A DNA stretch of 64,000 bases from positions 186,001 to 250,000 of the forward strand of contig JARBJD010000074.1 in the NCBI GenBank assembly GCA_033064195.1, written 5' to 3'. Position numbers and translations under genes: made by a program. This DNA comes from Blattamonas nauphoetae. Taxonomy: Eukaryota > Preaxostyla > Oxymonadida. This document shows positions 45,316 through 56,961 of the stretch, in pieces (within the stretch, counting starts at the first letter, position 1; each line of letters begins with the position of its first letter). The notes beneath the pieces were generated by a model. It saw only the letters and a list, made by a program, of their open reading frames with translations, made no database searches and was not told the origin of the DNA.

Positions 45316-48300
45316 TTATTCAGAATCAGGAACTGGTGTGTCTTCCTTCTTGTCCTCCTCTTCCTTCACCTCTGCTTGCTTCTCAGCATCTGGTTCCACA
45401 TCATCTTTTGGTGCCTCTTCATCCTTCTTCTCCTCACTCTGTGTTGTGGCAGATGGAGTCGATTCATCTGTAGCCTTTTCCTCAGCAACAGCAGATTCTT
45501 GCGTCTGTTCATCGACTGGCTGTTCTTCCTTCTTCTCCTCCTTTGTTTCATCCTTAACTTCTTCTTCTTTCTGTCCCACCTCCTTTTCAGCATCCTCCGC
45601 CGGTTGCTCCTCTTTCGTTTCATCTTCGTTCTTTGGCTCCTCGCTTTTTGCGGTTTCTGATGGAGTTTCGCCTTCGTCTTTGTGTTCCTCAGAAGATGGC
45701 TCTCCTTTCTGTTCATCTTGGACCACTTCTTCTTTCTTTTCTCCAGTTTCATCCTCATTTTTCTCTTCCACCTTGTTCTCCGAATCCCCTTCCACTTTGG
45801 ATTCTTCTTCAGCTGGTTTTGCCTCTTCTTCATGTTTGTCTCCCTCGTTAATCTCATCTGCACTCGGCTCCTTGTCTTTCTGTTCCTCGACATGTCCATC
45901 TTCTTCATTCTTCACTTCGTCGGAAGCGGGTGTGTCCTTTGTCTCCGCCACAGGCTCACTTCCGTCTTCTTTCTTCTGTTCATCTTCTGCCTGTTCGGTT
46001 TCTGGTTTTGATTCCTCCTTCTTCTCTTCGTTTTCATTTGTCTCTTCTTTTTCTTCCGCTGTTTGTTCCACATCCTCCTTTTTTTCTTCCTCTTTTATCG
46101 CATCTTGACCCTCTTCCTTCTTCTCTTCCCCTTCCTGTCCTTCCTCCTTCGCATCATCTTCTTCCTTCTTGTCGCCACCTTCCGATGGAACAGAACCTTC
46201 TTCTTTTGCTTCCTCAGTTGGCACTGACTCCGGTCTCTGTTCGTCAGTCGCGACTTCTTCTTTCTGCTTCTCTGATTCAGGGATCTCTTCAGTCTCTTTT
46301 GGTTGTTCTTCCTCAGCTGGCTGTGGGGCTTCACTGTCATTTTCTCCTTTTTGGCTCACATCTGTCTCGGGTGTTTCTTCCTTCTTTTCTTCTTCGACAG
46401 ATGTCTCCGCTTTCTCTTCTTCTTTGGTCTCCTCTGCTTGTGCCTCAGCTTTCGGTTCATCTTCCGAAGGTGCGGTTTCGTCCCCATCCTCCTTCTTCTC
46501 TTCTTCTTTGGTTTCTTCTGATTGTGTCTCGTCTTTCTTCTCTTCTTGAGGTTCTGCTTCCTCATCTTGTGCTTTCTCTTCTGCCTCTTTCTCGAGTTTC
46601 TCATCTTCCTCCGCTTTTTCTTGAGCTTGTCGGTCTTCCTCCTCCTTTCTTAATCGTTCCTCTTCCTCTGCTTTCTCGCGTGCAATTTTCTCCTCCTCCT
46701 CTCTCTTCAATCTCTCTTCTTCTTCTATCTTCATCCTTTCCTCTTCCTCCACCCGCATTCGCTCCTCCTCTTCCTGTCTGAGCCTCTCTTCCTCTTCTTT
46801 CCTCAATCTTTCTTCCTCAGCTTTCATCTCCTCTTCAGATGGGACGTAGATCGCTGGCTCAGTTGGCTCCGACTCCCAAATTCCTTTCACATTGTCAACC
46901 ACAAGTCCATCCTCCAGAATTCCCTTCATGTCCGCGGTGTCTCCCTCAGCCATTCCGAAGACAACACGAAGCCCAGCAACACGGCAAATGATCTGCATTC
47001 CCTGAACCTCGTTTGTGACGAGGAATGTTTTCGTGTTTGTCGCGAGTAAGTGTTCGACGTTGTCTGAATCAATTCCGATCCAATCAATCCGAACAAATGG
47101 ATCTGATTCGATCGGAGCGGGCGACGGAGTGCGAGATGACGCAATCTCAGATTGAGTTTCCTCGCTGGCTGAGTCTGAAGATTCCGACGTCGAGGCTTTG
47201 GTTGGAGAGAGGACGGTTGGAGCGTCTTCGTTGTCCTGTTCGTCATTCCTGTCTGTTTTGAGTTCTCCTTCTTCCTTTGGTTCGTCTTCTTTGTTTTCTT
47301 CATCTTTCTCTTCTTTTCGTTCTTCAGCTGGCGTAGATTCGTCTTTTGGTGGTGTTTCAATGTCCTCTGTCTCTCCCTCTCCTTTCTCCGTCTCAGTCAG
47401 AGTTGTAGGTTCCTCCTCTTTCGATTCCGTCTGTTCTTCCGGCTTCTCCTCCTTCTCCTCTGGTTTCTCTTCGTCCCCATTGTCCTCTTTCTTCTTGTCT
47501 TCCTCCGTTTTGCCTTCTTCTGTTTCTTCATCTTCTTTCACTTCTTCCTTCGTGCTCACTGGAGCTTCTTCTGTCTGAAGTGATTCAGCATACTGTTTCA
47601 GGATGTTCATCAGAACTGTGTTCGACTCGAATCTCTGTCCATCGTGTGAATACTCCACACGCAGAACGTCTCCGCTCTTGATCGAAAGAGGAGCAGACGC
47701 TTGTTGGCTTGTTTCTGATCTGATCGATGCGGCTTCATCGTTCACAGGCTCGTCTGTCGACTCAGGCTGACAGTCGTCGGCTGTGGTGTCCTTCACCGAG
47801 TCGGCACTTTCGTCCTTTTGAGAGTGATGGGATTCTGCTGCTTGTGAATGGACTGATTGAGATCTCTTCGAGCTGGACGATTTTGTCTCGCTGTTGTCTT
47901 CCTCCTGTTTTTCTTCTTCCTCTTCTGCCTGGCTTGATTTGGTCGATCGGCCTTCATCATCCTTCTCCTCCTTCTCATCAACATGACTCGATTTGGTTGA
48001 CTTGGCGTCTTCATCTTTCTTCTCTTCAGATTCTTCTGTTGTTGCCTTGTCCTGTTGCTCATCATCATTCTTCGTTTCCTGCGAGTCCCCTGTCTCCTTC
48101 TCTTCATCCGCATCTTGACGACAGTTCTCGTCATTTGCAATCACAATCCGAACATCCTTCGGGATGACGCCATCAAACTGAACTCTCTCCCTCCACGACT
48201 CCACACTCGGGTTGGTAGTCTTCACTCCGTCATTTCGCTCAGCAATCACGACAGCTGTGAGTGTCTTGCAGATATCGTCTTCCTGCACTTTGTATTCTGG

Positions 48301-51300
48301 GCCAAACCCAACAACTTGCTCATCTCCTTCCTGTTTCTTTTTCTTCTCTTTCAGAAGAGGAACACCTGCCTGTGTCATTGCTGGGCTTGTGGTGAGCGAT
48401 GGCATGTCTCGTCTCCATCGGATGAACGAAGAGCCTTCCACACCTCCGAAATAGCGGTAGTCAATCTTGAGCGAATCTCCGACTCTGATCTCTCCATCAC
48501 GACGCTTCTCAACTTCTTCAATTTCTTCCTCGTCTTCGTCAGTGGCAGTGTCGCCTTCTTTCCGTTTCTTGGAATCGGAAGGGGCAGGTGATGGGGAGAC
48601 GGCTGGCTCGATTTGGAGTGATTGGGTGACGGTTGATGGGAGGACGAAAGCAAAGCGTTTCAATTTGAGCGCTTCTTCCGACTGTCTCGATTTCTTCTCT
48701 GTTTCCTTCTCCTTTTCCTTCTCTTCTTCCTCGTTCAATTTCAAAGTCAATCTGTACGACTTTGGAAGGGCAGGGATAATCAAATCCTCGATGATGAACT
48801 CCGACGGCTCTCCCCTCACATTGTCCTCTCTGATGGGAACCCCAACCACTTTGACTCTCTTCCCCACACAGATGAGAGTGGGTGAGAACAGCTTGTTGTC
48901 ACACAGTTCGAGTGGAGCCCAGTTCGACGTCTCCTTTTCTCCTTCCTCCTCTGTCTGTGAATCTGTTCCCTCCAACTCTCTCGTTGGCGATGGTGGCCCA
49001 GAATGTGTTGGTGACGTTGTCCTGTTCACATTTCTCGGTGAGATACTCGCAGACGATCCACGTGGAGACAGCTGTGAAGGGTATCGTCCAAGTTGAGCGG
49101 TCGGAGCTGCTGCCGACGGTTGTGCATAGCTCTGAGAGCGCATGTGCATCCCCCCAGCGCCAAATCGGTTGACTCCAGGACCGCTCGACGTTGGACCTTG
49201 ACCGCCGGCGTTGCCGAATGAGTAAAGCGAGTGTGAACCAGCCATTTGACCTGGTTGCCTTTGAGGTGATGTCTGCGCGGAACGCTTCGCCTTCTGCGAT
49301 TGCTTCTTCATCTTCTCAATCTTCTCCTGATCCTTCTCTTCAACAAACCACGAGAACTCGCTTCGGCCTTCGTTGCCTCCAACGTACGTTGTTTCCACGA
49401 TGAGATCCTCGCCCTCTTGTCGCTGTCCATTCACCTTGATTGAGGTGAATTTTGGGGTGGTCGGTTTGACCTTCTCTTTGGCTGCTTCCATCGATTCTGT
49501 CGGACACTTCACTCCGTCTGCACGGACAGCACGAATCTTCACAGCCAGCACCTTTCCAATGTCCTCCTTCACACAAACATACTCCTTCCCTCTCCCCACA
49601 ACTGTGAATTCGATGTCTTCCAACTTCTTCACTTTCTTCTCTTCATCTTTCGGTTGGTAGATGTTGTTTCGCATGTGGCTCACAATCGATTGAGTGGGCC
49701 TTGTCCCTCTGAACACCTTCGACTGCGACTGGCCCGATCCCTTCGCTTTTGGATTGATCGGAGCGAACTGCACGACAGATTTGCCTGTTGAGACTCGCGG
49801 GGCAGCTTGGGATTTTCCAGTAGTTTTCGGTTGGCCCGCTGTCGACTTTCGCTGACTCTTCGACGACACATTCGACGCCTGTGATTCTGAGTGTCCGAGT
49901 GTGTGATTTCCATCCTCTCCAGGAGGTTTGGGAGAGAGGCTTGGTGACTTCTGTGGAATCGGGCTGGGCGACTGTTTGGGAGGGGCACAGACGACAGCTG
50001 GATCTTCGTGCAGCCTGACCCACACGATCTCCGACTCGCCCTCCATCCCTCCATTGTACTTGTACTCCACAAACACCTTCTCTCCCTCCACGTGTGGTCC
50101 AGGAAGCACAATCTCCGACACAGATGGCCGACCGGCTTTGATTGTTCCGTCTGTGTAACCATACACAGTTTGGCCTCGAACACCAAATTGGGAGACTGGC
50201 GTGTAGCCAAAGCGAACCTCACGATCGCAGTGGATGGCTGAGGGGACGAACACGGTTGAGATTGTCTGCATGATCGTCTTCCCACTCGCGGCATCGTCTT
50301 CACGAGTGGTCGACTGAGGCGGCGAAAGCGATGGATCGGCACTTTGAAGGGAGGCTCGAGAACGATTTTCCAGTTCCCTCCGCTTTGCCAGAGTTTCTTT
50401 CTCGATTTCAGCTTTCTCTTCTTCCACGTCGATCCACTTGTCTTCGCCTGGTTTTCGAGTGGCCCAGCTGTACTCGCTTGTGCCTTCCTCTCCTCCGCCG
50501 TAATCCCCCGCCCCTTCCAAAAAGGAGCCTTCAATGAGATCGCCCTGGATACGCACATTGGAGACACGAGGGAGGACAGGAATCACCAAAGCGGACAGAA
50601 ATGTGAAGGGTTCTCCGGTGGCTCCCAACACATTAGCTGGAACGTGGGTGACGCGAATAAAGCATCCAACATCGTCCGTGCAGAGTTTTAACTCGTTAGA
50701 GTTGGATTCACGGATCATCTCGATCTGTTGGGGTTCGGCGATGACGGGTGGGTACTTGCTGATGTCTGCCAAGACACGTTCAAATTTATAGCTTCCCTTT
50801 GAAGTATCAACACCGACACAGTGTGCTACTGCTTTGATGGTGCTTTCTTCCACAAGGTCTCCTTCGATGTCGATTGAGAGACATTTTGGATTAGCTGCAA
50901 GAATGTTGTTTGAGAGGGCGAAGACAATCACAGCATGATCATCATATGATGCCATCACTTCAAATCGAACTGCGCGAGACACATCCACCTTGGTGAGAAC
51001 ATAGCTATCAGTTTCTTCACCTTCGATGGGAGCGAATGTCCCGTCGTCTTGCTCTCTCAGCCAGCGGTACTTGAGCTTGCATTCTTTTGACATTGCAGCT
51101 GCTGCTCTTGCTCGCAGATCGAATGATTCTGAACTCATTCGAACTTCATCGCCAGACATGCCATCGTCACTTTGTGGATCGTACGACCCGTCATCAAAAC
51201 AGATTGAACAATTCCCAATAAGTTTTTCACCTTCAATGGAATCACCAGAAAGTCCGATTTCACTGAGCTTGAAGCCTTTGTCGTCAACAGCAGGGATCTG

Positions 51301-52276
51301 AAGCTCTTTCAAGTAGATATCGCAAATCTCGTTGAATGAAGACGGTTCGGCGGATAATGCGACCTCTCCATTGATTGGCATCCCCAGGCGAATGCATGTC
51401 GCGAGTTTGTGTGGGTATTCCGCAGCTTTCCGGCGTTCATCTTCAGTGACCGTTGTTCCATCGATTCGGCTGAGTTGTGGGAAGCAGACGAGAAGGACAG
51501 TCCGAGTGAAGTCACTGCAATGGTCTGAATCACTGATGGGGTTGTTATCAATGCGAATTGATTTGAGGGACGTTTCATGGCGTTCGACGAGTGAATCGAA
51601 CGTGTCAATCTGATTATGTGATAAAATGACTGTTCTCAACTGAGGATAACAGTGAAGCCCACGGACTGATTCAATTGCATTGTGAGAGATCGACAAAAAC
51701 TGAAACAGTGAGAATAACAGGTGACACACTTCAAGTGATGGATGAGGGGCTTCGAGCGCAGGGAGCTTTGACACGTTGTTAAAGTTGCAATATAGTTGCT
51801 AGATACAATGATTATGGTGGCAAAAATCAAATTATACCTTCAGTGATGGTAGTCGAGAGAGAAATGTGAGCGACGAGATTTGATTGCACGAGATGTCTAG
51901 AATGCGGAGGCTATTGAGCTCCAACGTGAAGGGAATGTATGAAAGATAATTATTTCGGAGATAGAGGAATTCAATTGTCTGCTTATCATCAAGCCCGTCA
52001 ATTGTCTTCAGACTACAATTATTCAGTTCAACCCGACCCTCAAAGGCCTGAAATGAGATAATGAAATAATAATAGAGAGAGGCAACATACACGAACTTGT
52101 ACAAGCTTTGACTCTTGAGCAGTTTCACTCAGAGTTGAAAGTGAGGAGCGATTTTGAGAGAGAGATGTCAGACGAGATTTCCAGGTGAGGGACGGTTTGT
52201 CCAAGGTTGTGGATGTCTTTTCGGCCAGGGCATTCTGCTTTCGACGAACCAATGGCTTTTTCGTTGAGGTATGCAT
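45316..52276 (-). CDS. AIR9-like protein: LRRs, A9 repeats and long acidic tail, four exons
   Basis: Exons 52276-52091, 52047-51838, 51798-51730 and 51699-45316 sum to 6,849 nt (2,282 aa). Introns are 43, 39 and 30 nt; the last (51700-51729) is in frame and stopless, but its removal restores the LRR as HPSLE-FLSISHNAIESV. The start is the ATG at 52276, followed by a basic N-terminus (MHTSTKKPLVRRKQ). Leucine-rich repeats follow (LRILDISCNQISSL, LRTVILSHNQIDTF), then A9-type repeats with 'G-G-x-E-G-x-S-x-x-x-W' (YGGGEEGTSEYSW, NGGMEGESEIVW, VGGNEGRSEFSW, FGGVEGSSFIRW). Roughly the last 900 residues are Glu/Lys/Asp-rich low complexity with an R/E coiled-coil patch near 46600-46850. AIR9 proteins of plants and trypanosomatids bind cortical microtubules, so a cytoskeletal role is likely; the huge acidic tail is unusual. 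Confidence 0.85.
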
Positions 52277-52543
52277 CGAATAGCGAAAATGCGCTCCGTG
52301 TTGATCCTGCCCTTTGAACTTGTGATAATTAATTGTTCAAATAGGATCGAGAATACAAAGAAAAAACCAGAAAAAATTGGGGTATAAGGAAGAAATATGA
52401 TGATTAAGACCTCTCTGATATAGAACATGACGTCTGGTTGACTCAATGACAATAAAGGGCCCAATTGACATCACGAGGACGAAGAGTACTAACTTTCTTG
52501 TTAGTGATCCTCCTCCAGACCGTGATTCAGTAAATTTCCGGCA
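52277..52543. promoter_or_regulatory. Divergent promoter interval
   Basis: Only 267 bp separate the start codons of the minus-strand AIR9-like gene and the plus-strand MRH-like gene, so both promoters must lie here or overlap the genes. The interval is A/T-rich around 52320-52400; no defined element can be named. Confidence 0.5.
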
Positions 52544-53175
52544 ATGACCGGCGCGTCAGGCGTCCTCGAAGAGACGATGAGGCAAGCTGGAACTTTCAGT
52601 ATGGGACACAATTTTAATCTTAACAACATCATCAACATGATTGCACTTTTCCTGACTGCCGCTGCATCAGCATTGACCATCGGAAACTACACCTTCGAAG
52701 TCGAGAAACTGATCAAAGAAGAGTGTGTTTTCTCTTTTCCTTTCATGTGCCTGTCTGTATTCTGCCTGTTAGCTCTGACTATTCCGTGGAACTGCGAGAC
52801 GAAACCCTCATTTTCAACATCCTGTCGCCTGTCCTGTCTGCTGAGGGCTGCGAAGTGGAAGATGAAGAAGCAGAACTCGTTGCGTATTCACTGGCTGAAG
52901 ATGAAGAAGAGGAGAAATGCTATCCAATCGCAATCAACGGGACAGAGAAGATCCAGTTGATCCGCCGCGACCAGCGTTCACCCCCATCTGGTGTTCGAAT
53001 CGGGTATGCCCCGATTGAGGGAATTGCTGGATCGCTCGTGATCGACATCACCTGTTCGCGTGTTGAAAGGATCCGCGCTTCGTCCCGCGCTGGGCAATAT
53101 CGTGTTGCTTTCGAGACTCCATACGGCTGTGCTCGTCAGGTAAAAACGACTCGCAAATTCACTCGTCCATACTAA
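52544..53175 (+). CDS. MRH-like secretory-pathway protein, two exons
   Basis: Exons 52544-52722 and 52773-53175 flank a 50-nt GT-AG intron; together they are 582 nt (193 aa) and the junction reads EKLIKE-DSDYSVELRDE. A hydrophobic segment (IINMIALFLTAAASALTI) suggests a signal anchor or late-starting signal peptide. The rest resembles a mannose-6-phosphate-receptor-homology domain: 'IFNILSPV-x-x-x-GC', a Cys in EEKCYPI, then GVRIGYAP, LVIDITCSR and a terminal 'Y-x-V-x-F-x-T-P-Y-G-C'. This order of strands and cysteines fits the MRH fold, but the sugar-binding Gln/Arg/Glu/Tyr set cannot be assigned with confidence. Probable ER/Golgi lumenal glycoprotein handling; alternatively a lineage-specific secreted protein. 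Confidence 0.6.
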
Positions 53176-54592
53176 GACGAGAATCTACGAGATTCACTCA
53201 CTTTCATACTTCTCATTTTGTGTGCGCTTTTTTCAGACACGGAGGTCTTTTTCACACTGATTTTCTGTCGAATCCGAGAGAAACAGTAAGCGCTGTGCGA
53301 GATGGGTGATATCCCGAGTCTTCATCAAATAACTGGTTTGACGACAGACCAAACTCCAGATTCACGATGCAATGTCCAATTCTGTGGGTGGATATGCAGT
53401 AATGAAGTGAGGAGTGAGAGTTGACGATTTGTGCGGATCCTGTGTAAGGCTGTGGAATATTCTGCAACTGAGATAACACGTTGGAGTTGATGCGAGATTC
53501 TGCGGTTGAAATTGTTGCTTGGATTGATTGACCACGTTTAAGAATGATGAGACCGAAATCTCGACTCGTACCATGAGTACCAGTGTAGACTGGATTTTGG
53601 ACGAAAAAGAACAGGGATTTCCAGGCAACATGATTTGATGCTTAAGATGCTGGCTCTGAAAACGTGATCATATGTCCATGTCATGATTAGAGAATCGTAT
53701 TGTCATAGTCCCCAATACAACCCGAAGTTGGTCCTTAACCCGAAAGAAAGAAGAAAATGAACCGAAATGGGATAAGACAAGAGATACTTAGGATAAAAAC
53801 TGCATACACTTGTTTTCTAGTAAGAGTGGTCTCTTCTGATTTTCAATTGAGGTTTGATCGGTTTCATTGAATGATTAATCAAATCTTGATTTACATCCGT
53901 TTGGTGAAATACAGCCGAATCAATCCAAAATACGATGAAAGAAATGTGACATGCAAATGAATAGCCTTTCATTGTGCGTCCTCAATCTCCTTCAATCACA
54001 GCTTTTATTCCGATTGTGAGAAATCTTCTTCACACGGGTTTTCATTGGAGACGGGCCTACCTGAGCATTGATCGTGCCAAATACTTGCCAGAAGAGTTCA
54101 TCATCCTGCGTTGATCCACATTCTGCAATGGCATCGCATCCTTTCACAGTATCCTTCTCTCTGCGATATCTCTTCCATTTGCTTTGCTGATGCGTTTGAG
54201 GTTATTAGCTGTAGGGAGGAGCAATTGTCCGGACAAGGTGAGGCGCTGTCCGTCCTCGGACAGCGCCTAATTAGGAGACCCCCACTGGTAAGTTTTGAAG
54301 AAGGGCATGATCTACGTTGACAGGTGAGAATTGACTCAACTCAAGAATTTAATCTCTTAACATGAATAATATGTTGTTCTTCAGACAGTACTGTAATGTG
54401 TTTCTTCTGTAAACAGTTCGAAATCGACCTGTGCTCATGACTCGAAGTTGAAAGAGAAAATGATGATGGAAGACTTGAACAGGATGTGAATGATGAGAGA
54501 GAGGAAAGGAAGGAAGAGAAAGAAGATGGGATCCAACGTCTTGCAGTCTTTGATCAAAGAATTGACATTTCCAAACAACTATCTTTGAGAGC
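53176..54592. other. Intergenic region with a GC-rich hairpin, no supported gene
   Basis: Short minus-strand open stretches (53252-53479, 53362-53631, 54349-54681) lack domain features and are not convincing; the last may be 3' untranslated sequence of the coiled-coil gene. The only clear structure is the hairpin at 54241-54268. Confidence 0.5.
54241..54268. repeat. Perfect 12-bp stem hairpin
   Basis: AGGCGCTGTCCG (54241-54252), loop TCCT, then CGGACAGCGCCT (54257-54268): a perfect 12-bp inverted repeat, GC-rich in an A/T-rich spacer. Another short palindrome, TTGTCCGGACAA, sits just upstream at 54226-54237. It could be a MITE core, a terminator-like RNA hairpin or a protein-binding site. 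Confidence 0.8.
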
Positions 54593-56961
54593 CTATTCGC
54601 AATATGAAATTCTGAAGAAGCGAGACATTGACATGGCAGACACGAAGGATTGGGGAGAGGACAAGGCAGACTGGATGACATTCGCGTCGAACTGGTTGGG
54701 GTCGGAGAGAGAAGTCAAGTTGAGGACGATTTGAACGAGCGAGGAGACTCCAGCGCTCTGCACGAACAAGTTGAGAGCAGATGGTCGTGGAATGAGTGTG
54801 AGTGAAGTGTGGTCCAGAATGTGTGTGGATCGGCTGTGGAGAAGGGAAGTATGGACTGGAATGATCTGACATTCCACCAACTGCGAGACGTACGGCGAGT
54901 CGAAGATTGTGTCGTTCAACTTGGCTGTGTCGAGTGTTGGGAAGGTGTTCGCAGTGAACGATTGGATGAGCGAGGGCGGGAGGAGGAGGACGAAGAAGGA
55001 CGAGAGGAGGTTGATCATCACGTCATGTTCCGTCTGCGACAGATTTGGGAATCTCTGTTTGTTTTTGTTGATTTGGTTGATCAGCGAATGAAACTCCGAC
55101 GCGTACGGCCTCACAAGCTCGTTCTTTGCTGGTCTAAGAGCCATCGGTGGCTCGTGTGCCTGAGGGACAGATGGAGTGGGCTGTTGAGGGGTTGTCAAGA
55201 TGCACCTTCGGCAACACTTGACTCGAGCTGGTCGTTCGTGACGATGTTTCTTTGCCGCTGAATGTTGATGTCTTCGATCTTGTCCTGCTTCTCACGCAGA
55301 GTGAGGAGGGTCTCTTGTTGGATGGCCGCGTGAATATCGTCCTTCTCTTTCAACTCTCTGTCCCGCTCTGAAAGGAGGAGATCCTGCTGCTTCTGCCACG
55401 TTTGGATGACCGAGTTCTGTTGGCAGATCTGAGCGAGTGGGTGAGATGAGCACTGTGCGAGAGTGTTCTTGATCGTCCAAACTTTCTTCCTGACGTCTCA
55501 AGATACGCTTCGTTCCGCTGCTGTGTCTCTTCCACAATCTGACTGTGATTCTTGTCCAGTAGGTTGGTCAGAACTGTCGTCTCCGCGTAGTCCAAATCAC
55601 CCAAATCCAGATCGTCCGAATGGATTTCACGGATGTCCTCGTCCTTCGAGATCCAGACAGCTTTCTTCTGCTTCTTCCTCTTCTTTCTGTCTCGCGAATT
55701 CAGACTCGACGAGTGCGAATCGTCATCGAACAACAATCTATCCTCAAACAACCCTTTCTCGTCGGCATCCTGTCGCATGATGGTCGACAGCTTGAGGATT
55801 GTCTCCTGAATGATGTCGTCCTGCTTCTGCAGCGCGTCTTGTTGTTTCGTCAGCTTGTTCACTTTCTCCTGCAGTCCTTCGTTGTTCTCTTCAAGATCTC
55901 TGTTTGTTTCTTCAAGTTGTTGGATGGTCTGCTTCAGAGCGCTATTCGTGTTGTGCAGAGTGACCAAGTGTTGTCCTGTTTCTGGTGTGACCTTGTTCCT
56001 GTCAAAAGCACGAGCTTTCTCCTTCAGCTCTCTCTTCTCTTTCTTCACCATCTCAAACTCCGTCTCTAGTTCCGCCTTCTTCTGTTGAGCGTTCTCGCCC
56101 TGCATGGACAGGATCTGCGTCTCCTGATGCGAGTTTGTTTTCTTCAGATTTGCTTTCTCTCGCTGCCCTTTCTCGTTCTTTTCGACAAGCTGACTGATTT
56201 CTGTTCTGGCTCTGTGGAGTTGTTGTGATGTCCGCTCCAAATCTTCGACGAGCATCCCAAATTGAGCATTGGTTTGTGATTCTTTCTTCTGGTTCGATTC
56301 CTGATCAGCACTGAGCTTGCCTGTTCGAGAGGAGAGAGGCGACGAACGGTGTGACCTGTTCTCATTCTTCAACTTCTCCAATTCCTTCCTCCCTCAGCCA
56401 TTGTCTTCTCTTTCTGCTTCATCTGATGATCTCGCTCTCGCATCCGCTCCTCTTTCGTTGGCTTCTCGTCGAAATCCTCTTTCACTGCGACTCGTTCAGT
56501 TTTCGCAATGCGAGCTTCATGTTTCAATTGCTCGATCTCCATTCTGAGATCAGCAACAGTCTCTTCAATATTCATGTTATCCTCCTTCTGGTTCTGGTTT
56601 TCGAAGCAGATTGAAACGATCAGCTCTTTCTGCCGTTTAGTGAGAGGGTCCTGCGAAGAGAATACATCGGATTGTTCAGCTGATCCAACATCGAGTCCTC
56701 ATTCTCGAAAGATGGTGAGGGCACAGTCCCATCCGACGACAGATCCCGCCTTCGATGCGACGAGTCCGGGTGTGGTGTTGGCCGTCGTTTACGGCGAGCG
56801 AAGGTCATTTCGAATCTCGAGTCGTCTTCTTTGAAGGGTATGGGACAATAATGTTCGGCCACTTCTTCACGGAACGTAACACAGTCTACAAGATCGAAAG
56901 AGACGATCAGAGAAAAACTTTCGTGTGATTCGTCCGTCGGAGTGAGGTAGAAAAGAGACAT
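54593..56961 (-). CDS. Coiled-coil protein with several frame breaks
   Basis: Coding-quality sequence runs from an ATG at 56961 (MSLFYLTPTDESHESFSLIV) to a stop at 54593. An N-terminal beta-like segment and a basic linker (FARRKRRPTPHPDSSHRRR) lead into a long coiled coil (TVADLRMEIEQLKHEARIAK; TIQQLEETNRDLEENNEGLQ; EKVNKLTKQQDALQKQDDII). A Lys-rich acidic patch, another coil (QETLLTLREKQDKIEDINIQ) and a Leu-rich C-terminal part (NLLSSFFVLLLPPSL) follow. The frame changes near 56660, 56400, 55500 and 55198, always as if one base were missing. The one near 55500 could instead be a 17-nt GT-AG intron (55490-55506). The product would be near 790 residues. Function unknown; cytoskeletal or centrosomal-type scaffold by composition only. 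Confidence 0.6.

Noticed and set aside
45338-46108. Plus-strand Ser/Phe-rich open frames opposite the AIR9 tail
   Set aside because: They are the complement of Glu/Lys codons in a low-complexity tract; no start context or domain.
53252-53631. Minus-strand short frames downstream of the MRH-like gene
   Set aside because: No domain, poor coding character, overlapping each other in different frames.
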